A DNA stretch of 64,000 nt from Cryobacterium sp. PH31-AA6 (GCF_030063195.1 NZ_JASISS010000001.1:124001-188000), one strand, 5' to 3'. Positions 21,029-30,770 are shown, counted from the stretch's first letter. Notes: a model not told the origin generated them from the letters alone. Translations and numbers: made by a program.

Positions 21029-22516
21029 ATGGTCAGTGAGCCCTTCGAGATGCGCTCGATCTCCTTCCCGGTGGCCACCGCCCGGACCGCGATCGCCCCG
21101 CCCCGGGTCACGTCGGCTCGGACTGCCCTCCAGCCCGGTGTCGTCATCGTCGCCGCGCCGTTGTGGCTCGACCTCTCGTCGTCGACGGGAACGTCGGCGA
21201 CCGTGCCGCTGGCGGCCCTCGGACTGTCGTCCAACCCGTCCTCCGGTCGTGGTTCCAGCGTGGCTTCCCCGGTCTCCGCGGTCGGGGTCGGCACGGCCGG
21301 TGAACCCGGGGTCGCGGCGCAGCCGGTGGCCGTGGTGGGCGGAGTGGACGCCGGCCTCGATTCGGTGCGGCGGATGTCCGGGGTCAGCCTCCTGGCCGGC
21401 CTGTCACAGTTGTCCATCGGCGACATCTCCACCTTCGTCGGCGAGTTCCCCGGCCAGGTGGATTCCCTGCTGGCCGTCCCACCCGCGGCGACCGAGGTCA
21501 CCGGCTGGTGGACGGGGCTCGGCGGCACCGAACGTTCCTCCCTCCTCGCCGCGGCACCCCGGCTGGTCGGCAACCTCGACGGCATCCCCTTCCGCGAACG
21601 GGGGCGGGCCAACGCGCGTTTCCTGAGCCAGAGCCTCGCCGACGTCGACGAACGCCTCTCCGGCACCATCGACGACGCCTCCAGGGAGGCGCTCACCCGG
21701 GAACTCGCCGTTCTGACCCAGGTCGAGGCCGCCCTCCGTTCGAGTGTCGACGGGCCGCACCGGTCCCTGATCATTCTCGACACCGTGGCCGGCGGCCGGG
21801 CCGCCATTGCGCTCGGGAACCCGGACACCGCGGCGTTCGTCAGCTACCTCGTGCCGGGCATGAACTACGCGGTGGAAGCTCAGATCGTGAACTGGACCGC
21901 GACGGCGGATGCCCTGTACGCCGAACAGCGCACAGTGCTCGCAGAGCGGGCCGGGAACGGCGGGCGCTCCGCGGCCGCGAGCATCGCGGTCGTGTCCTGG
22001 ATCGGCTACGAAGCCCCGGACCTGTTCAGCGTCGGCGGACTCGACCACGCCGTTGTCGGTGCCGACTTCCTTGAGAAATACTCCCAGGGCCTCCGCTCCG
22101 ATCGAGTCGGCCACCAGCCGTTCGTCTCCCTGTTCGCGCATTCCTACGGCTCGACCGTCGCGCTCACGGCGCTGTCGCGCGGGTCGTTCGAGGTCGACGC
22201 GCTCGTCCTGGTCGGCTCGCCCGGCAGCCAGATCCAGTCCGTCGACAGCCTCAGCGTGGCAGGCGGCAACGTCTTCGTCGGGAAGGCCGACTGGGACCCC
22301 GCGGTCAACAGCGCCTTCTTCGGCAGTGACCCCGGCGCCGCCTCCTACGGCGCGCGCCCCCTCGGCGTGTACGGTGCGCACGACCGGCTGACCGGAACCT
22401 GGCTCACCGGGTCGCTCGGCCACAACGCCTATTTCGACCGGGGCAGCGAGTCCCTGCACAACATGGCCCTGGTCGGAACGGACAACGCGGATCTGGTCAC
22501 CAACGGCTCCGAATAG
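21029..22516 (+). CDS. DUF1023-type alpha/beta hydrolase
   Basis: From about 21500 onward the protein reads as the actinobacterial DUF1023 alpha/beta hydrolase family. It contains the segment SSLLAAAPRLVGNLDGIP and the nucleophile elbow FAHSYGS (bases near 22135-22155). A late Asp in GKADWDP and a His near GHNAYFD would complete a triad. The substrate is unknown; family members are presumed esterases or lipases. The N terminus is uncertain. The frame is open back to 20864, a hydrophobic stretch precedes the ATG at 21029, and no good ribosome-binding site is visible. The opposite strand is also open there with the same wobble column, so only the part after about 21300 is secure. About 200 bases between ligA and this start hold no clear gene. 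Confidence 0.7.
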   Translation: MVSEPFEMRSISFPVATARTAIAPPRVTSARTALQPGVVIVAAPLWLDLSSSTGTSATVPLAALGLSSNPSSGRGSSVASPVSAVGVGTAGEPGVAAQPVAVVGGVDAGLDSVRRMSGVSLLAGLSQLSIGDISTFVGEFPGQVDSLLAVPPAATEVTGWWTGLGGTERSSLLAAAPRLVGNLDGIPFRERGRANARFLSQSLADVDERLSGTIDDASREALTRELAVLTQVEAALRSSVDGPHRSLIILDTVAGGRAAIALGNPDTAAFVSYLVPGMNYAVEAQIVNWTATADALYAEQRTVLAERAGNGGRSAAASIAVVSWIGYEAPDLFSVGGLDHAVVGADFLEKYSQGLRSDRVGHQPFVSLFAHSYGSTVALTALSRGSFEVDALVLVGSPGSQIQSVDSLSVAGGNVFVGKADWDPAVNSAFFGSDPGAASYGARPLGVYGAHDRLTGTWLTGSLGHNAYFDRGSESLHNMALVGTDNADLVTNGSE

Positions 22517-22519
22517 AAT
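22514..22519 (+). promoter_or_regulatory. candidate -10 box for gatCAB
   Basis: TAGAAT overlaps the 3' end of the preceding hydrolase gene and lies 33 bases before the gatC ATG, which has GGAG at 22544-22547. This would give a short leader for the gatCAB operon. A -35 box is not obvious. Confidence 0.4.
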
Positions 22520-22552
22520 TGGGGAATCCACCTCGACGATAATCGGAGCAAC

Positions 22553-22849
22553 ATGTCTGAAATCACGGCCGAGCAGGTAGCGCATTTGGCCAACCTCGCC
22601 CGGATCGACCTCAGCCCGGAGGAGATCAACCGCCTCACCACCGAACTCGGCCAGATCGTCGATTCCGTCGCAAAGGTAGCCGAAGTGGCGACGCCGGACG
22701 TGCCGGCGACCAGCCACCCGATGCCGCTGACCAACGTTTTCCGCCCCGACACGGTCGTTCCCTCGCTCACCGTCGAACAGGCGCTCTCCGGCGCGCCCGA
22801 CCACGACGGCGACAAGTTCAAAGTGCCCGCGATCCTGGACGAGGAGTGA
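22553..22849 (+). CDS. gatC: Asp/Glu-tRNA amidotransferase subunit GatC
   Basis: The 98-residue protein matches GatC in length and in its opening [23 protein letters not shown] and closing [10 protein letters not shown]. GatC wraps around and stabilises the GatA-GatB interface in the complex that converts Glu-tRNA(Gln) or Asp-tRNA(Asn) to the amidated form. It is the first gene of gatCAB, followed by gatA after two bases. Confidence 0.96.
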   Translation: MSEITAEQVAHLANLARIDLSPEEINRLTTELGQIVDSVAKVAEVATPDVPATSHPMPLTNVFRPDTVVPSLTVEQALSGAPDHDGDKFKVPAILDEE

Positions 22850-22851
22850 CC

Positions 22852-24399
22852 ATGACCAACCTGATCAAGCTGTCCGCCGCCGATTTGTCCGGCCTGCTGG
22901 CCGACCGCTCGGTGAGCTCAGTGGAAGTGACCCGCGCCCACCTCGACCACATCGCGGCCATCGACACCGATGTGCACGCCTTCCTGCACGTGGCGGGGGA
23001 TGCCGCCCTCGCCACCGCGGCCCGGATCGACGCCCGCCGCGCGGCCGGCGACACGCTCGGCCCGCTCGCCGGCGTGCCGATCGCCATCAAGGACGTGCTC
23101 GCCACCCAGGACATGCCGTCCACGGCCGGATCGAAGATCCTCGAGGGCTGGATTCCGCCCTACGACGCCACCGTCGTCAGGCGCGTGCGCGATGCGGGAC
23201 TCATCTTGCTCGGCAAGACCAACATGGACGAGTTCGCGATGGGTTCGTCGACCGAGTTCTCCGCGTACGGCCCGACCCACAACCCGTGGGACCTCGACCG
23301 GATCCCCGGTGGATCCGGCGGCGGCTCCGCCGCGGCGGTGAGCTCCTTCGAGGCGCCCCTCGCCCTCGGCAGCGACACCGGCGGATCGATCCGCCAGCCG
23401 GCCGCCGTCACCGGTTCCGTCGGCGTCAAGCCGACCTACGGTGGGGTGTCCCGTTACGGGTCGATCGCCCTCGCATCCTCCCTCGACCAGGTTGGACCGG
23501 TCACCCGCACGGTCTACGACGCGGCACTGCTGCACGATGTGATCGGCGGCCACGACCCTCTCGACTCGACCTCCCTCACCGATTCCTGGCCGTCGATGGC
23601 TGCGGCCGCCCGTGCCGGCCTGGCCGACGGTGCCCTGAAGGGCGTGCGCGTCGGTGTGATCAAGGAGCTGGCCGGCGACGGCTTCCAGCCCGGCGTCACG
23701 CAGCGCTTCGATGAGACCCTGGCCCTGCTCTCCGCCGCAGGGGCGGAGATCGTGCAGGTCAGCGCGCCCAACTTCGAGTACGCGATCGCCGCCTACTATC
23801 TGATCCTTCCCGCCGAGGCCTCGAGCAACCTGGCCAGGTTCGACTCGGTGCGTTTCGGTATCCGAGTCAACCCGGCCGATGGACCGCTCACCAGTGAACG
23901 CGTCATGGCGGCAACCCGCGACGCCGGGTTCGGTCCGGAGGTCAAGCGCCGGATCATCCTCGGCACCTACGCACTGAGTGCCGGATACTACGACGCCTAC
24001 TACGGCAGCGCCCAGAAGGTGCGCACGCTCATCCAGCGCGACTTCGACGCGGCCTTCGCCCAGGTCGACGTGCTGGTGTCGCCCAGCGCCCCGACCACGG
24101 CGTTCAAATTCGGTGAGAAAATGACCGACCCGATGGCGATGTACCTCAACGACGTGACGACCATTCCGGCGAACCTCGCCGGGGTGCCGGGCATGAGCCT
24201 GCCGATGGGGCTTGCCCCGGAGGACGGGCTCCCCGTCGGCCTGCAGATCATGGCACCGGCGAAACTGGATGCCCGCCTCTACACCTTCGGCGCCGCCGTC
24301 GAGCGTCTGCTCGAGGCAAGCTGGGGGCACACCCTGCTCAGCCGGGCGCCCGAGCTCGCGCCCACCGAAATGTTCGCCAGCGAAGAGGGAGTCGTCTGA
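22852..24399 (+). CDS. gatA: Glu-tRNA(Gln) amidotransferase subunit A
   Basis: The start is the ATG at 22852, five bases after GAGGAG; a GTG six bases earlier is less likely. The 515-residue amidase has the Ser-cisSer-Lys triad landmarks: the Lys in [12 protein letters not shown], the Gly/Ser-rich [13 protein letters not shown] and the nucleophile Ser in [16 protein letters not shown]. GatA releases ammonia from glutamine for transamidation. Its stop overlaps the gatB start by one base, indicating translational coupling. Confidence 0.96.
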   Translation: MTNLIKLSAADLSGLLADRSVSSVEVTRAHLDHIAAIDTDVHAFLHVAGDAALATAARIDARRAAGDTLGPLAGVPIAIKDVLATQDMPSTAGSKILEGWIPPYDATVVRRVRDAGLILLGKTNMDEFAMGSSTEFSAYGPTHNPWDLDRIPGGSGGGSAAAVSSFEAPLALGSDTGGSIRQPAAVTGSVGVKPTYGGVSRYGSIALASSLDQVGPVTRTVYDAALLHDVIGGHDPLDSTSLTDSWPSMAAAARAGLADGALKGVRVGVIKELAGDGFQPGVTQRFDETLALLSAAGAEIVQVSAPNFEYAIAAYYLILPAEASSNLARFDSVRFGIRVNPADGPLTSERVMAATRDAGFGPEVKRRIILGTYALSAGYYDAYYGSAQKVRTLIQRDFDAAFAQVDVLVSPSAPTTAFKFGEKMTDPMAMYLNDVTTIPANLAGVPGMSLPMGLAPEDGLPVGLQIMAPAKLDARLYTFGAAVERLLEASWGHTLLSRAPELAPTEMFASEEGVV

Positions 24400-25904
24400 T
24401 GAAAAAGGCCGAACTGATGGACTACGACAAGGCCCTGGAGCTGTTCGAGCCGGTGCTCGGCTTCGAGGTGCACGTCGAACTGAACACCAAGACCAAGATG
24501 TTCTGCGGCTGTGCCAATGAATTCGGGCAGGGTGCCAACACGAACACCTGCCCGACCTGCCTGGGCCTGCCCGGCGGCCTCCCGCAGGTGAACGCGAAGG
24601 CGATCGAGTCGAGCATCCGGCTCGGCCTCGCTCTCGGCTGCGAGATCGCCGAGTACTCCCGCTTCGCCCGCAAGAACTACTTCTACCCGGATACCGCGAA
24701 GAACTTCCAGACCTCGCAGTATGACGAACCGATCGCCTTCAACGGCCAGCTCACGATCGAACTCGAAAGCGGCCGACTGGTCACGGTCGACATCGAGCGG
24801 GCGCACATGGAGGACGACGCCGGCAAGCTCACCCACGTCGGTGGGGCGACCGGGCGCATCCAGGGTGCCGACTATTCGCTCGTCGACTACAACCGCGGCG
24901 GGGTGCCGCTGGTCGAGATCGTCACCCAGATGATCGAGGGCGGCGAGGCGGACTCACCCGAGATCGGGCGCACCTACGTCGCCGCGATCCGCGAGATCGT
25001 GAAGGCCCTCGGCGTGTCAAACGCGAGGATGGAAGAGGGCAACGTGCGCTGTGACGCCAACGTCTCCCTCCGCCCCCGCGGGTCGAACATCCTGGGCACC
25101 CGCACCGAGACCAAGAACGTGAACTCTCTGCGTTCGGTCGAACGCGCCGTACGTTACGAGATCCAGCGCCAGGCCGCGCTCCTGGCCGCGGGTGGAACCA
25201 TCACCCAGGAGACCAGGCACTGGCACGAGGACACCGGCATCACCTCGGCCGGACGGCCCAAGTCCGACGCCGACGACTACCGTTACTTCCCCGAGCCCGA
25301 CCTCGTGCCCGTCGCTCCCTCACGCGAATGGGTGGAGGAGCTTCGCGCCACACTGCCGGAGCCCCCGGCCGCTCGGCGCAAGCGGCTTCAGGCCGACTGG
25401 GGCTTCGCCGACCTGGAATTCCAGGACGTCGTCAACTCCGATCTTCTCGACGCGGTCGAGGCCACCATCGCCGCAGGCTCGGCCGCGCAGGCTGCCCGCA
25501 AGTGGTGGACCGGCGAGGTCGCCAGGCTCGCGAACGTCGCCGGTGTGACCGCAGACTCGCTCGTGCAGCCCGTGCAGGTGGCCGCGCTGATCGAACTCGT
25601 CGTGGCCGGCACGCTCACCGACCGACTGGCCCGCCAGGTTCTCGAGGGCGTCATCGCGGGCGAAGGAACCCCGCTCGAGGTCGTGGAGCTCCGCGGCCTC
25701 GCGGTGGTCTCGGACGACGGTGCGCTGATCGCGGCGATCGACGAGGCCCTCGCCGCCCAGCCCGACGTGCTCGCGAAGATCCGCGATGGCAAGGTCCAGG
25801 CGGCCGGTGCCGTCATCGGCGCCGTGATGAAGGCCATGCGCGGCCAGGCGGATGCCGCCCGGGTGCGCGAACTGGTGCTGGAGCGAGCCGGAACGGCCGA
25901 GTAA
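24399..25904 (+). CDS. gatB: Asp/Glu-tRNA amidotransferase subunit GatB
   Basis: The 501-residue protein has the GatB opening [16 protein letters not shown] and the zinc-region cysteines in CGCAN and CPTCLGLPG. It also shows the conserved [14 protein letters not shown] and [13 protein letters not shown] segments. The helical tail and YqeY-like domain (about residues 350-501) bind the tRNA. GatB phosphorylates the misacylated tRNA and accepts ammonia from GatA. It ends one base into the next small gene. Confidence 0.96.
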   Translation: MKKAELMDYDKALELFEPVLGFEVHVELNTKTKMFCGCANEFGQGANTNTCPTCLGLPGGLPQVNAKAIESSIRLGLALGCEIAEYSRFARKNYFYPDTAKNFQTSQYDEPIAFNGQLTIELESGRLVTVDIERAHMEDDAGKLTHVGGATGRIQGADYSLVDYNRGGVPLVEIVTQMIEGGEADSPEIGRTYVAAIREIVKALGVSNARMEEGNVRCDANVSLRPRGSNILGTRTETKNVNSLRSVERAVRYEIQRQAALLAAGGTITQETRHWHEDTGITSAGRPKSDADDYRYFPEPDLVPVAPSREWVEELRATLPEPPAARRKRLQADWGFADLEFQDVVNSDLLDAVEATIAAGSAAQAARKWWTGEVARLANVAGVTADSLVQPVQVAALIELVVAGTLTDRLARQVLEGVIAGEGTPLEVVELRGLAVVSDDGALIAAIDEALAAQPDVLAKIRDGKVQAAGAVIGAVMKAMRGQADAARVRELVLERAGTAE

Positions 25905-26203
25905 TGGCAATCCGGAAGAGGCAGCAGCCCGCCGAACCCGGGCGAACCGGCTTCGGCATCGGGGTGCAGGTCGTGGTGCGCCTCGACCGCAGCAGCCATC
26001 CTGAGGCCATGGACGAAGACCCGAGCGGCGTAATCGTGGCCGCCGGCGAGATGGAGGGGGCGGCCCTGTACGCCCCGATCTCCGGACGGGAGGCGGTCTG
26101 GGTGGTGCAGTTCGACGAACCGTTCTTCGGCCTCGACGGATCGGGCCCACACGAGTCCGCCCGGGTCGCGCAGAGCTCGCTCGCCGCGGCCCCGGAAGAG
26201 TGA
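25904..26203 (+). CDS. conserved hypothetical 99-residue protein behind gatB
   Basis: The start ATG overlaps the gatB TAA, so the gene is tightly coupled to gatCAB. The protein begins with a basic tail (AIRKRQQP). A small predicted beta-rich region follows (GIGVQVVVRLDRSS, GVIVAAGEMEG, EAVWVVQFDEPFFGLDG). There is no signal peptide or membrane helix. I do not recognise the family. Its stop overlaps the start of the VIT-family gene, so it sits between translation and metal-transport genes without an obvious role. Confidence 0.65.
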   Translation: MAIRKRQQPAEPGRTGFGIGVQVVVRLDRSSHPEAMDEDPSGVIVAAGEMEGAALYAPISGREAVWVVQFDEPFFGLDGSGPHESARVAQSSLAAAPEE

Positions 26204-27300
26204 GCGTGGGCGGCGTGCGTCAGGCCGGCGCCGCCGACATCCGGCGCTGGCGGCAGTACCTGGCCGACGAGCAGGCCGAGGCCGCGGTCTACCGCGACCT
26301 GGCCGCGCGCAGGACGGGCGAGGAGAGGGAGATCCTGCTCGCCCTCGCCGAGGCGGAAGGGCGCCACGAGGCGCACTGGCGGGATCTGCTCGGCGACCAG
26401 GCGGGGGCACCCCGGCGGGGCGCCATGCACACCCGGTTCCTCGGTTTGCTGGCCCGCCGTTTCGGCTCGGTCTTCGTGCTCGCACTGGCCCAGCGGGCCG
26501 AATCCCGCTCGCCGTACGACAACGATGCCGATGCCACGAGCACGATGGCGGCGGATGAGCGAATCCACGAGGAGGTCGTGCGCGGCCTGGCGGCCCGAGG
26601 CCGACTGCGGTTGGCCGGAACCTTCCGCGCCGCCGTCTTCGGGGTCAATGACGGGCTGGTGAGCAACCTGGCCCTGGTGCTCGGCATTGGGGCGACCGGC
26701 GTTCCCGCGACCACGATTCTGTTCACCGGTCTGGCCGGACTGCTCGCCGGGGCCCTGTCGATGGGGGCGGGCGAGTACGTGTCCGTGCGCTCCCAGCGGG
26801 AGCTGCTCGAGGCGTCGACCCCGATCCCGGCGACCCGCACGGTGCTCTCGCACCTCGACCTCGCGGCCAATGAACTGACCCTGGTCTACCGGGCCCAGGG
26901 CATGACCGTGGAGCGGGCAGAGGTGCATGCGCGCGAGGTCCTCCGCACGGTGGCCATCGCCACCGGGCCGGTTGATCTGGCATCCCCAGGCGAGCTCGCA
27001 CCGTCGGACGATGAGCACCAGGCGATCGGCACCGGTCTCGGCGCGGCGACGTCGAGCTTCTGTTTCTTCGCCTCCGGGGCCGTGTTGCCCGTGCTGCCCT
27101 ACCTCTTCGGACTCAGCGGGCCGGCGGCGATAATCGTGGCGGCCGTGCTGGTCGGCCTGGCCCTCCTCGCCACGGGCGCGATTGTCGGACTGCTCTCCGG
27201 CGGCCCGCCCCTGCGCCGTGCCCTCCGGCAGCTCGTGATCGGCTTCGGCGCCGCGGGCGTCACCTACCTGCTTGGACTGATGTTCGGCTCAGTCGCGTAG
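26200..27300 (+). CDS. VIT1/CCC1-type transporter with ferritin-like N-terminal domain
   Basis: The 366-residue protein starts with GTG, overlapping the previous stop. Residues about 10-130 form a rubrerythrin/ferritin-like helical bundle with Glu/His pairs (EQAEAAVYRDLA, EAEGRHEAHWRDLLG, ADERIHEEVV) that could bind a di-metal site. The rest is a VIT1/CCC1 channel with FRAAVFGVNDGLVSNLALVLG, the hallmark AGALSMGAGEYVSVRSQRE and three further membrane helices. Family members move Fe2+ or Mn2+ across membranes, and the fused domain is thought to sense or deliver metal. It is probably the last gene of the gat operon. A short GCGGGC/GCCCGC hairpin follows its stop. Confidence 0.88.
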   Translation: MSVGGVRQAGAADIRRWRQYLADEQAEAAVYRDLAARRTGEEREILLALAEAEGRHEAHWRDLLGDQAGAPRRGAMHTRFLGLLARRFGSVFVLALAQRAESRSPYDNDADATSTMAADERIHEEVVRGLAARGRLRLAGTFRAAVFGVNDGLVSNLALVLGIGATGVPATTILFTGLAGLLAGALSMGAGEYVSVRSQRELLEASTPIPATRTVLSHLDLAANELTLVYRAQGMTVERAEVHAREVLRTVAIATGPVDLASPGELAPSDDEHQAIGTGLGAATSSFCFFASGAVLPVLPYLFGLSGPAAIIVAAVLVGLALLATGAIVGLLSGGPPLRRALRQLVIGFGAAGVTYLLGLMFGSVA

Positions 27301-27435
27301 GCGCGGGCCGCCCGCCCGGTGATTGCGCCTGTCGAAATCACTCCACGTCTACCCTCCACAATGCGGGTTTGATCAGGTTATCCACACCCCTCGGTTGGCG
27401 TCATGGTGCGGGCTGGGAATGTCGGTGGCTGGTCG

Positions 27436-27441
27436 TAGTGT
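27436..27441 (+). promoter_or_regulatory. -10 box for leaderless DUF222/HNH gene
   Basis: TAGTGT ends six bases before the ATG at 27448, the same geometry seen at mnmA, moaA and moaE in this window. No ribosome-binding site is present. Confidence 0.45.
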
Positions 27442-27447
27442 TCGGGT

Positions 27448-28719
27448 ATGGCCACCCCGGTGAGTACCTCCCAACAAGAGCTCGGACGGCTCTTCGACGC
27501 GGTCGCGGCAGCCGAGAAGGCGATCGCCCAGTGCTTCGCGTCCCGGGCCGAGGCTGTCGACCGGGCCCGCCGGTTCAGCGCCGCGCATGCCGCGGGGATT
27601 CCGCTGAGCCTGCAGGCGCGGTGGACCCGGGAGGAGATCGCCGAGCGGGAGCTCTCCAGTGAGCTGGCCGCGACCCTGCGGATCCCGGAGCGCACCGCGG
27701 AGAACCTGCTCGCGGAGAGCCGGACTCTGGCCGATGACCTGCCCGGCACCCGGGCGGCGTTGGCGGCGGGGCGGATCAGCTACCGGCACGCGCAAACGGT
27801 GGTGCAACAGTCCTGGTCGATCCCGGTCGACGGGCTCGCCGCCTTCGAACAGGCGTTATTGCCCGCGGCGGAGAAGCTCACCGTGGCCAAACTCAAGCAC
27901 AAGGCCCGCCTGTTGCGGGAGCGGCTGCACCCGGAGACGATCACCACCAGGCGGGAGAAGTCGATCGGGGACCGCACCAGCGGGGTGGTCCCCGAGCACG
28001 ACGGGATGGCGACGCTGTACGTGACGACGGGGGCGGAGCTGGTGCAGGCGATCTTCCACCGGGCCACCGACCTCGCCACCAGCCTGCAGGGCCCGGGCGA
28101 GAAACGCACGCTCAGCCAGATCCGCACCGATGTGCTCAGCGACCTGCTGATCGACGGGGTCACCCCCACCGGGGTGGGCGCGGGAGTGAAAGCGAGCGTG
28201 CAGGTGACCGTGCCGGTCATGACGCTCCTGGGCCACAGTGACGAGCCCGGCTACCTCGAGGGGTACGGGCCGATCGACGCCGACACCGCCCGGGACCTCG
28301 CCTCGCGGGCGCCGAGCTTCACCCGGCTACTCACCCACCCCGAAACCGGGGTGATCCTCTCCGTCGGCCGAGACCGGTACAAGGTCCCCAAACGCATGCG
28401 CCAATTCCTCCGCCTCCGCGACGAAACCTGCCGTTTCGTGGGCTGCAACCGGTCCGCACGCAACGCGGAACTCGACCACACCCATGACTGGGCGCTGCTG
28501 GGCATGACCGCAGCCGACAACCTCGCCCACCTCTGCACAGCCAGCCACGCCCTGAAAACCCAAACCCGCTGGACCGTCGCCCAACAACCCGGCGGCATCC
28601 TCACCTGGACCTCACCCACCGGGCGCGACTTCACCACCGAACCCGCCACCACGCTCCCCACCGAACCACCGAGCGGACGGCACGCGCCCAGCGGGAGCGG
28701 AGACGACCCGCCGTTCTGA
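27448..28719 (+). CDS. DUF222 / HNH endonuclease domain protein (13E12-type)
   Basis: The 423-residue protein has the helical DUF222 region (about residues 20-310, with FSAAHAAGIPLSLQARWTREEIAERELS and RISYRHAQTVV). A C-terminal HNH nuclease motif follows: CRFVGCNRSARNAELDHTHDW ... NLAHLCTASHALKT. Actinobacterial genomes carry many such genes, related to the mycobacterial 13E12 repeat family, and they are often called mobile or repetitive. The function is not established. The gene marks the left edge of the rearranged accessory stretch. Its 3' end becomes less GC-skewed and Pro/Thr-rich. Confidence 0.88.
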   Translation: MATPVSTSQQELGRLFDAVAAAEKAIAQCFASRAEAVDRARRFSAAHAAGIPLSLQARWTREEIAERELSSELAATLRIPERTAENLLAESRTLADDLPGTRAALAAGRISYRHAQTVVQQSWSIPVDGLAAFEQALLPAAEKLTVAKLKHKARLLRERLHPETITTRREKSIGDRTSGVVPEHDGMATLYVTTGAELVQAIFHRATDLATSLQGPGEKRTLSQIRTDVLSDLLIDGVTPTGVGAGVKASVQVTVPVMTLLGHSDEPGYLEGYGPIDADTARDLASRAPSFTRLLTHPETGVILSVGRDRYKVPKRMRQFLRLRDETCRFVGCNRSARNAELDHTHDWALLGMTAADNLAHLCTASHALKTQTRWTVAQQPGGILTWTSPTGRDFTTEPATTLPTEPPSGRHAPSGSGDDPPF

Positions 28720-28738
28720 CCGGCCGGCTACCGGGCGA

Positions 28739-28892
28739 CTACCGGGCCGGGGCCGGGGGCAGCGCCACGTCGCCGCGCAACGATGCACGGTGTGCCCGCA
28801 CCATGAAGTTCACCGACCGCACAGCGATGCTTCCGATCAACAGGGTGACCGCCGCCAGCACCATCAGGAGGCCCCAGGCCTGCTCGTGCCGT
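28739..28892 (-). pseudogene. 3' fragment of a TehA/SLAC1-family channel gene
   Basis: On the minus strand the segment reads EQAWGLLMVLAAVTLLIGSI followed by AVRSVNFMV and ends in a TAG at 28739. This is clearly homologous to the last 50 residues of the intact channel encoded at 29653-30666 (EQAWGLLILAAVTLLIGSIA). There is no upstream portion. The remnant was left by duplication and deletion around the neighbouring secreted-protein gene. Confidence 0.8.
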
Positions 28893-28951
28893 CACGACGC
28901 ACGCTGCATCGCCTCGGACTCGAAGGTCACGACCCTGGGCCTGGAGACTCG

Positions 28952-29515
28952 TTAGTCCTCGCTGCCCGAGTCGCTGCCGTGGCCGGAGGAACCGCGGTCG
29001 GCCATTTTCTTGCTGTCGTCTTTCAGGTCTTTCACGGTGCGGGTGGCCGGGACGGCCGGGGTGGCCGGAGTCGCAGCGCGGTGCTCGCCGTCTTCGTTGT
29101 GCGCCGGGGTGGCGGGAATGGCCGGGGTCGCGGCGTGCGTAGAACCGTTCTGCCTGGGGTCCTTCTGCTTGGTGTCCTTCTGCTTGGTGTCCTTCTGCTT
29201 GGTGTCCTTCTGCTTGGTGTCCTTCTGCTTGGTGTCCTTCGACTTGGTGTCCTTCGACTTGGTGTCCTTCTGCTTGGTGTCCTTCGACTTGGCGGTCCCT
29301 TCGTCGGCGTCATCGCCTGACTCGGGCGCTGACGAGTCCTCGTCGCTCACGCCGACTTGGCTATCGCTGACGGGCTCGCTGAACGTAGGAGCGGGGGTGG
29401 GGTCGATGCTGCCACGTCCAGGGTCGGCCTGAGCGGCGACGATGCCGATTGACATCAACCCGGCAATGCCCAGTGACGCAAAGACGATGGAGCGCTTCTT
29501 TGTCCTCTTCGACAT
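28952..29515 (-). CDS. secreted low-complexity protein with KDTK repeats
   Basis: The 187-residue protein starts with a basic n-region (SKRTKKR) and a hydrophobic core (SIVFASLGIAGLMSIGIVAAQA), a clear Sec signal peptide. An acidic Ser/Asp/Glu segment is followed by nine tandem five-residue units (eight KDTKQ/S, one KDPRQ). A conserved block follows (HAATPAIPATPA ... AATPATPAVPA), then a polar Ser/Asp tail. GAAAGG precedes the start. The Ala-Thr-Pro block is shared with the paralogue at 31470-31973, while the flanking repeats differ completely. The protein is predicted to be secreted and unstructured, with unknown function. Confidence 0.7.
   Translation of the reverse strand: MSKRTKKRSIVFASLGIAGLMSIGIVAAQADPGRGSIDPTPAPTFSEPVSDSQVGVSDEDSSAPESGDDADEGTAKSKDTKQKDTKSKDTKSKDTKQKDTKQKDTKQKDTKQKDTKQKDPRQNGSTHAATPAIPATPAHNEDGEHRAATPATPAVPATRTVKDLKDDSKKMADRGSSGHGSDSGSED
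29154..29291 (-). repeat. 15-bp coding minisatellite (KDTKx)
   Basis: About nine head-to-tail copies of a 15-bp unit (plus strand GTCCTTCTGCTTGGT) encode the KDTKQ/KDTKS units of the secreted protein. Copies are nearly identical, with Gln/Ser alternation from CTG versus CGA changes. This points to recent slippage expansion, so copy number probably varies between strains. Confidence 0.9.
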
Positions 29516-29652
29516 GAACGGGCCTTTCGTAAGCGCCGGATGGGCCGACGGCTGGAAGCGCTGGACTTCTCGCTACGCCCATACTGTCGGTTCCTGGCAG
29601 GAAACGGGCAGAAATATCGGTGAGATCAGTTCTGGACTTGCCGGTGGCATAA

Positions 29653-30666
29653 CTAACTGGCGCGGACCGGTGCCGGGCGCCCGTCGCCGCGAAGCGACGC
29701 CGCGTGCGCGCTCACCATGAGGTACACCGACCGCACGGCGATGCTACCGATCAACAGGGTGACCGCCGCCAGTATGAGGAGTCCCCAGGCCTGCTCGCCG
29801 GGAGCCTCGGCCAGGTCCAGCCAGTGCATTGCGTAGGTGCCGCTCGACGCGGCCGTGAACGTGAAGGCCCAGAAGCCGAGCGTGAACGACAGCCGCCAGT
29901 AGGTGACGATCATGGCCAGCTGCACGCCGATGAGCAACACGAAGGTGCCGACCAGCAGGTGCTGCATGGTGTCGAGCCGGCCCCCGTTCACCGCGAACCA
30001 GGCGTTGCCGGCGACGGCCGGCGGGGCAGACCAGATCGCGAACGTGGGGCGGAGCGGGGCGGGCAACGCGTGGCGGAAGGCCGTTCGACCGAGGATGATC
30101 GTGCCAAGGATCACCCAGAAGAGCAGGCCGACCCCGACCCCCGCCATGCCGGCCTCCGGCCAGCCCAGGATCGCGGCGGACTGGCCGGCGATCAGGAAGG
30201 CGGCAACGGTGGGCAACAGGTAGCCGGCGTGCACGGCGTCGAGATTGTTCTCGCGCACCGCCAGCTGGGCCAGGAAACGTGAGCCGAGCACGAGCACCAG
30301 GGCGATGCAGACGAGGATGAGCGGCCGGGCGACGAGCGGGTAGTCAGCGGCGAAATGGGCGCCGATAAGCATTCCCGTCGTCGGTGCGAGGGAGGCGAAT
30401 GGTCCCTGGATCGAGTCGTCGATGTCCCCGAGAATCCGCCCACCGCGGTTGTGGCTGCGCACGAGGTAGTTGCCGATGGCTAACACCCAGACGATGAGCG
30501 CAAGGAGCCACAGCGCCTCGCCGACCTCGGGCGGCGTGTGCAGGGTGGCGACGGCCATCGTCCAGGTTCCGGCCAGGCCGGAAAGGCCGAATGGGATTCC
30601 CAGGCTGGTCAGGGGTGCGCGTCCGGTGGTGGCCACGCGTCGGAAAGACCATGATCGTTCGGTCAC
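29653..30666 (-). CDS. TehA/SLAC1-family (TDT) membrane transporter
   Basis: The start is taken as the GTG at 30666 because GAGGAG lies about eight bases upstream; the frame continues to 30699. The 337-residue protein is almost entirely membrane helices, about ten, with family-like segments: IPFGLSGLAGTWTMA at the first helix, FASLAPTTGMLIGAH and AFTFTAASSGTYAMHW late in the protein. SLAC1/TehA proteins are anion channels or tellurite/sulfite-type transporters. Here an anion such as nitrite could be the cargo, given the denitrification neighbours, but that is inference. A broken copy of its 3' end lies at 28739-28892. Confidence 0.82.
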   Translation of the reverse strand: MTERSWSFRRVATTGRAPLTSLGIPFGLSGLAGTWTMAVATLHTPPEVGEALWLLALIVWVLAIGNYLVRSHNRGGRILGDIDDSIQGPFASLAPTTGMLIGAHFAADYPLVARPLILVCIALVLVLGSRFLAQLAVRENNLDAVHAGYLLPTVAAFLIAGQSAAILGWPEAGMAGVGVGLLFWVILGTIILGRTAFRHALPAPLRPTFAIWSAPPAVAGNAWFAVNGGRLDTMQHLLVGTFVLLIGVQLAMIVTYWRLSFTLGFWAFTFTAASSGTYAMHWLDLAEAPGEQAWGLLILAAVTLLIGSIAVRSVYLMVSAHAASLRGDGRPAPVRAS

Positions 30667-30770
30667 AACGGGCGCTCCTCGGTTTGTTCGACCGCGCATC
30701 AGACTGGTTCACGACCACCGACAATGCTCCGGGACCACCGGGTGCCAGGGCCGCGGCGGACTCTGGTGAT

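Noticed and set aside
27448..28719. DUF222/HNH gene as an active homing element or transposon
   Set aside because: No inverted repeats, target duplications, intron or intein boundaries are visible; such genes are common and stand alone in actinobacteria.
29154..29291. Repeat array considered as CRISPR
   Set aside because: Units are 15 bp, directly adjacent and in frame within a secreted protein; there are no spacers and no cas genes.
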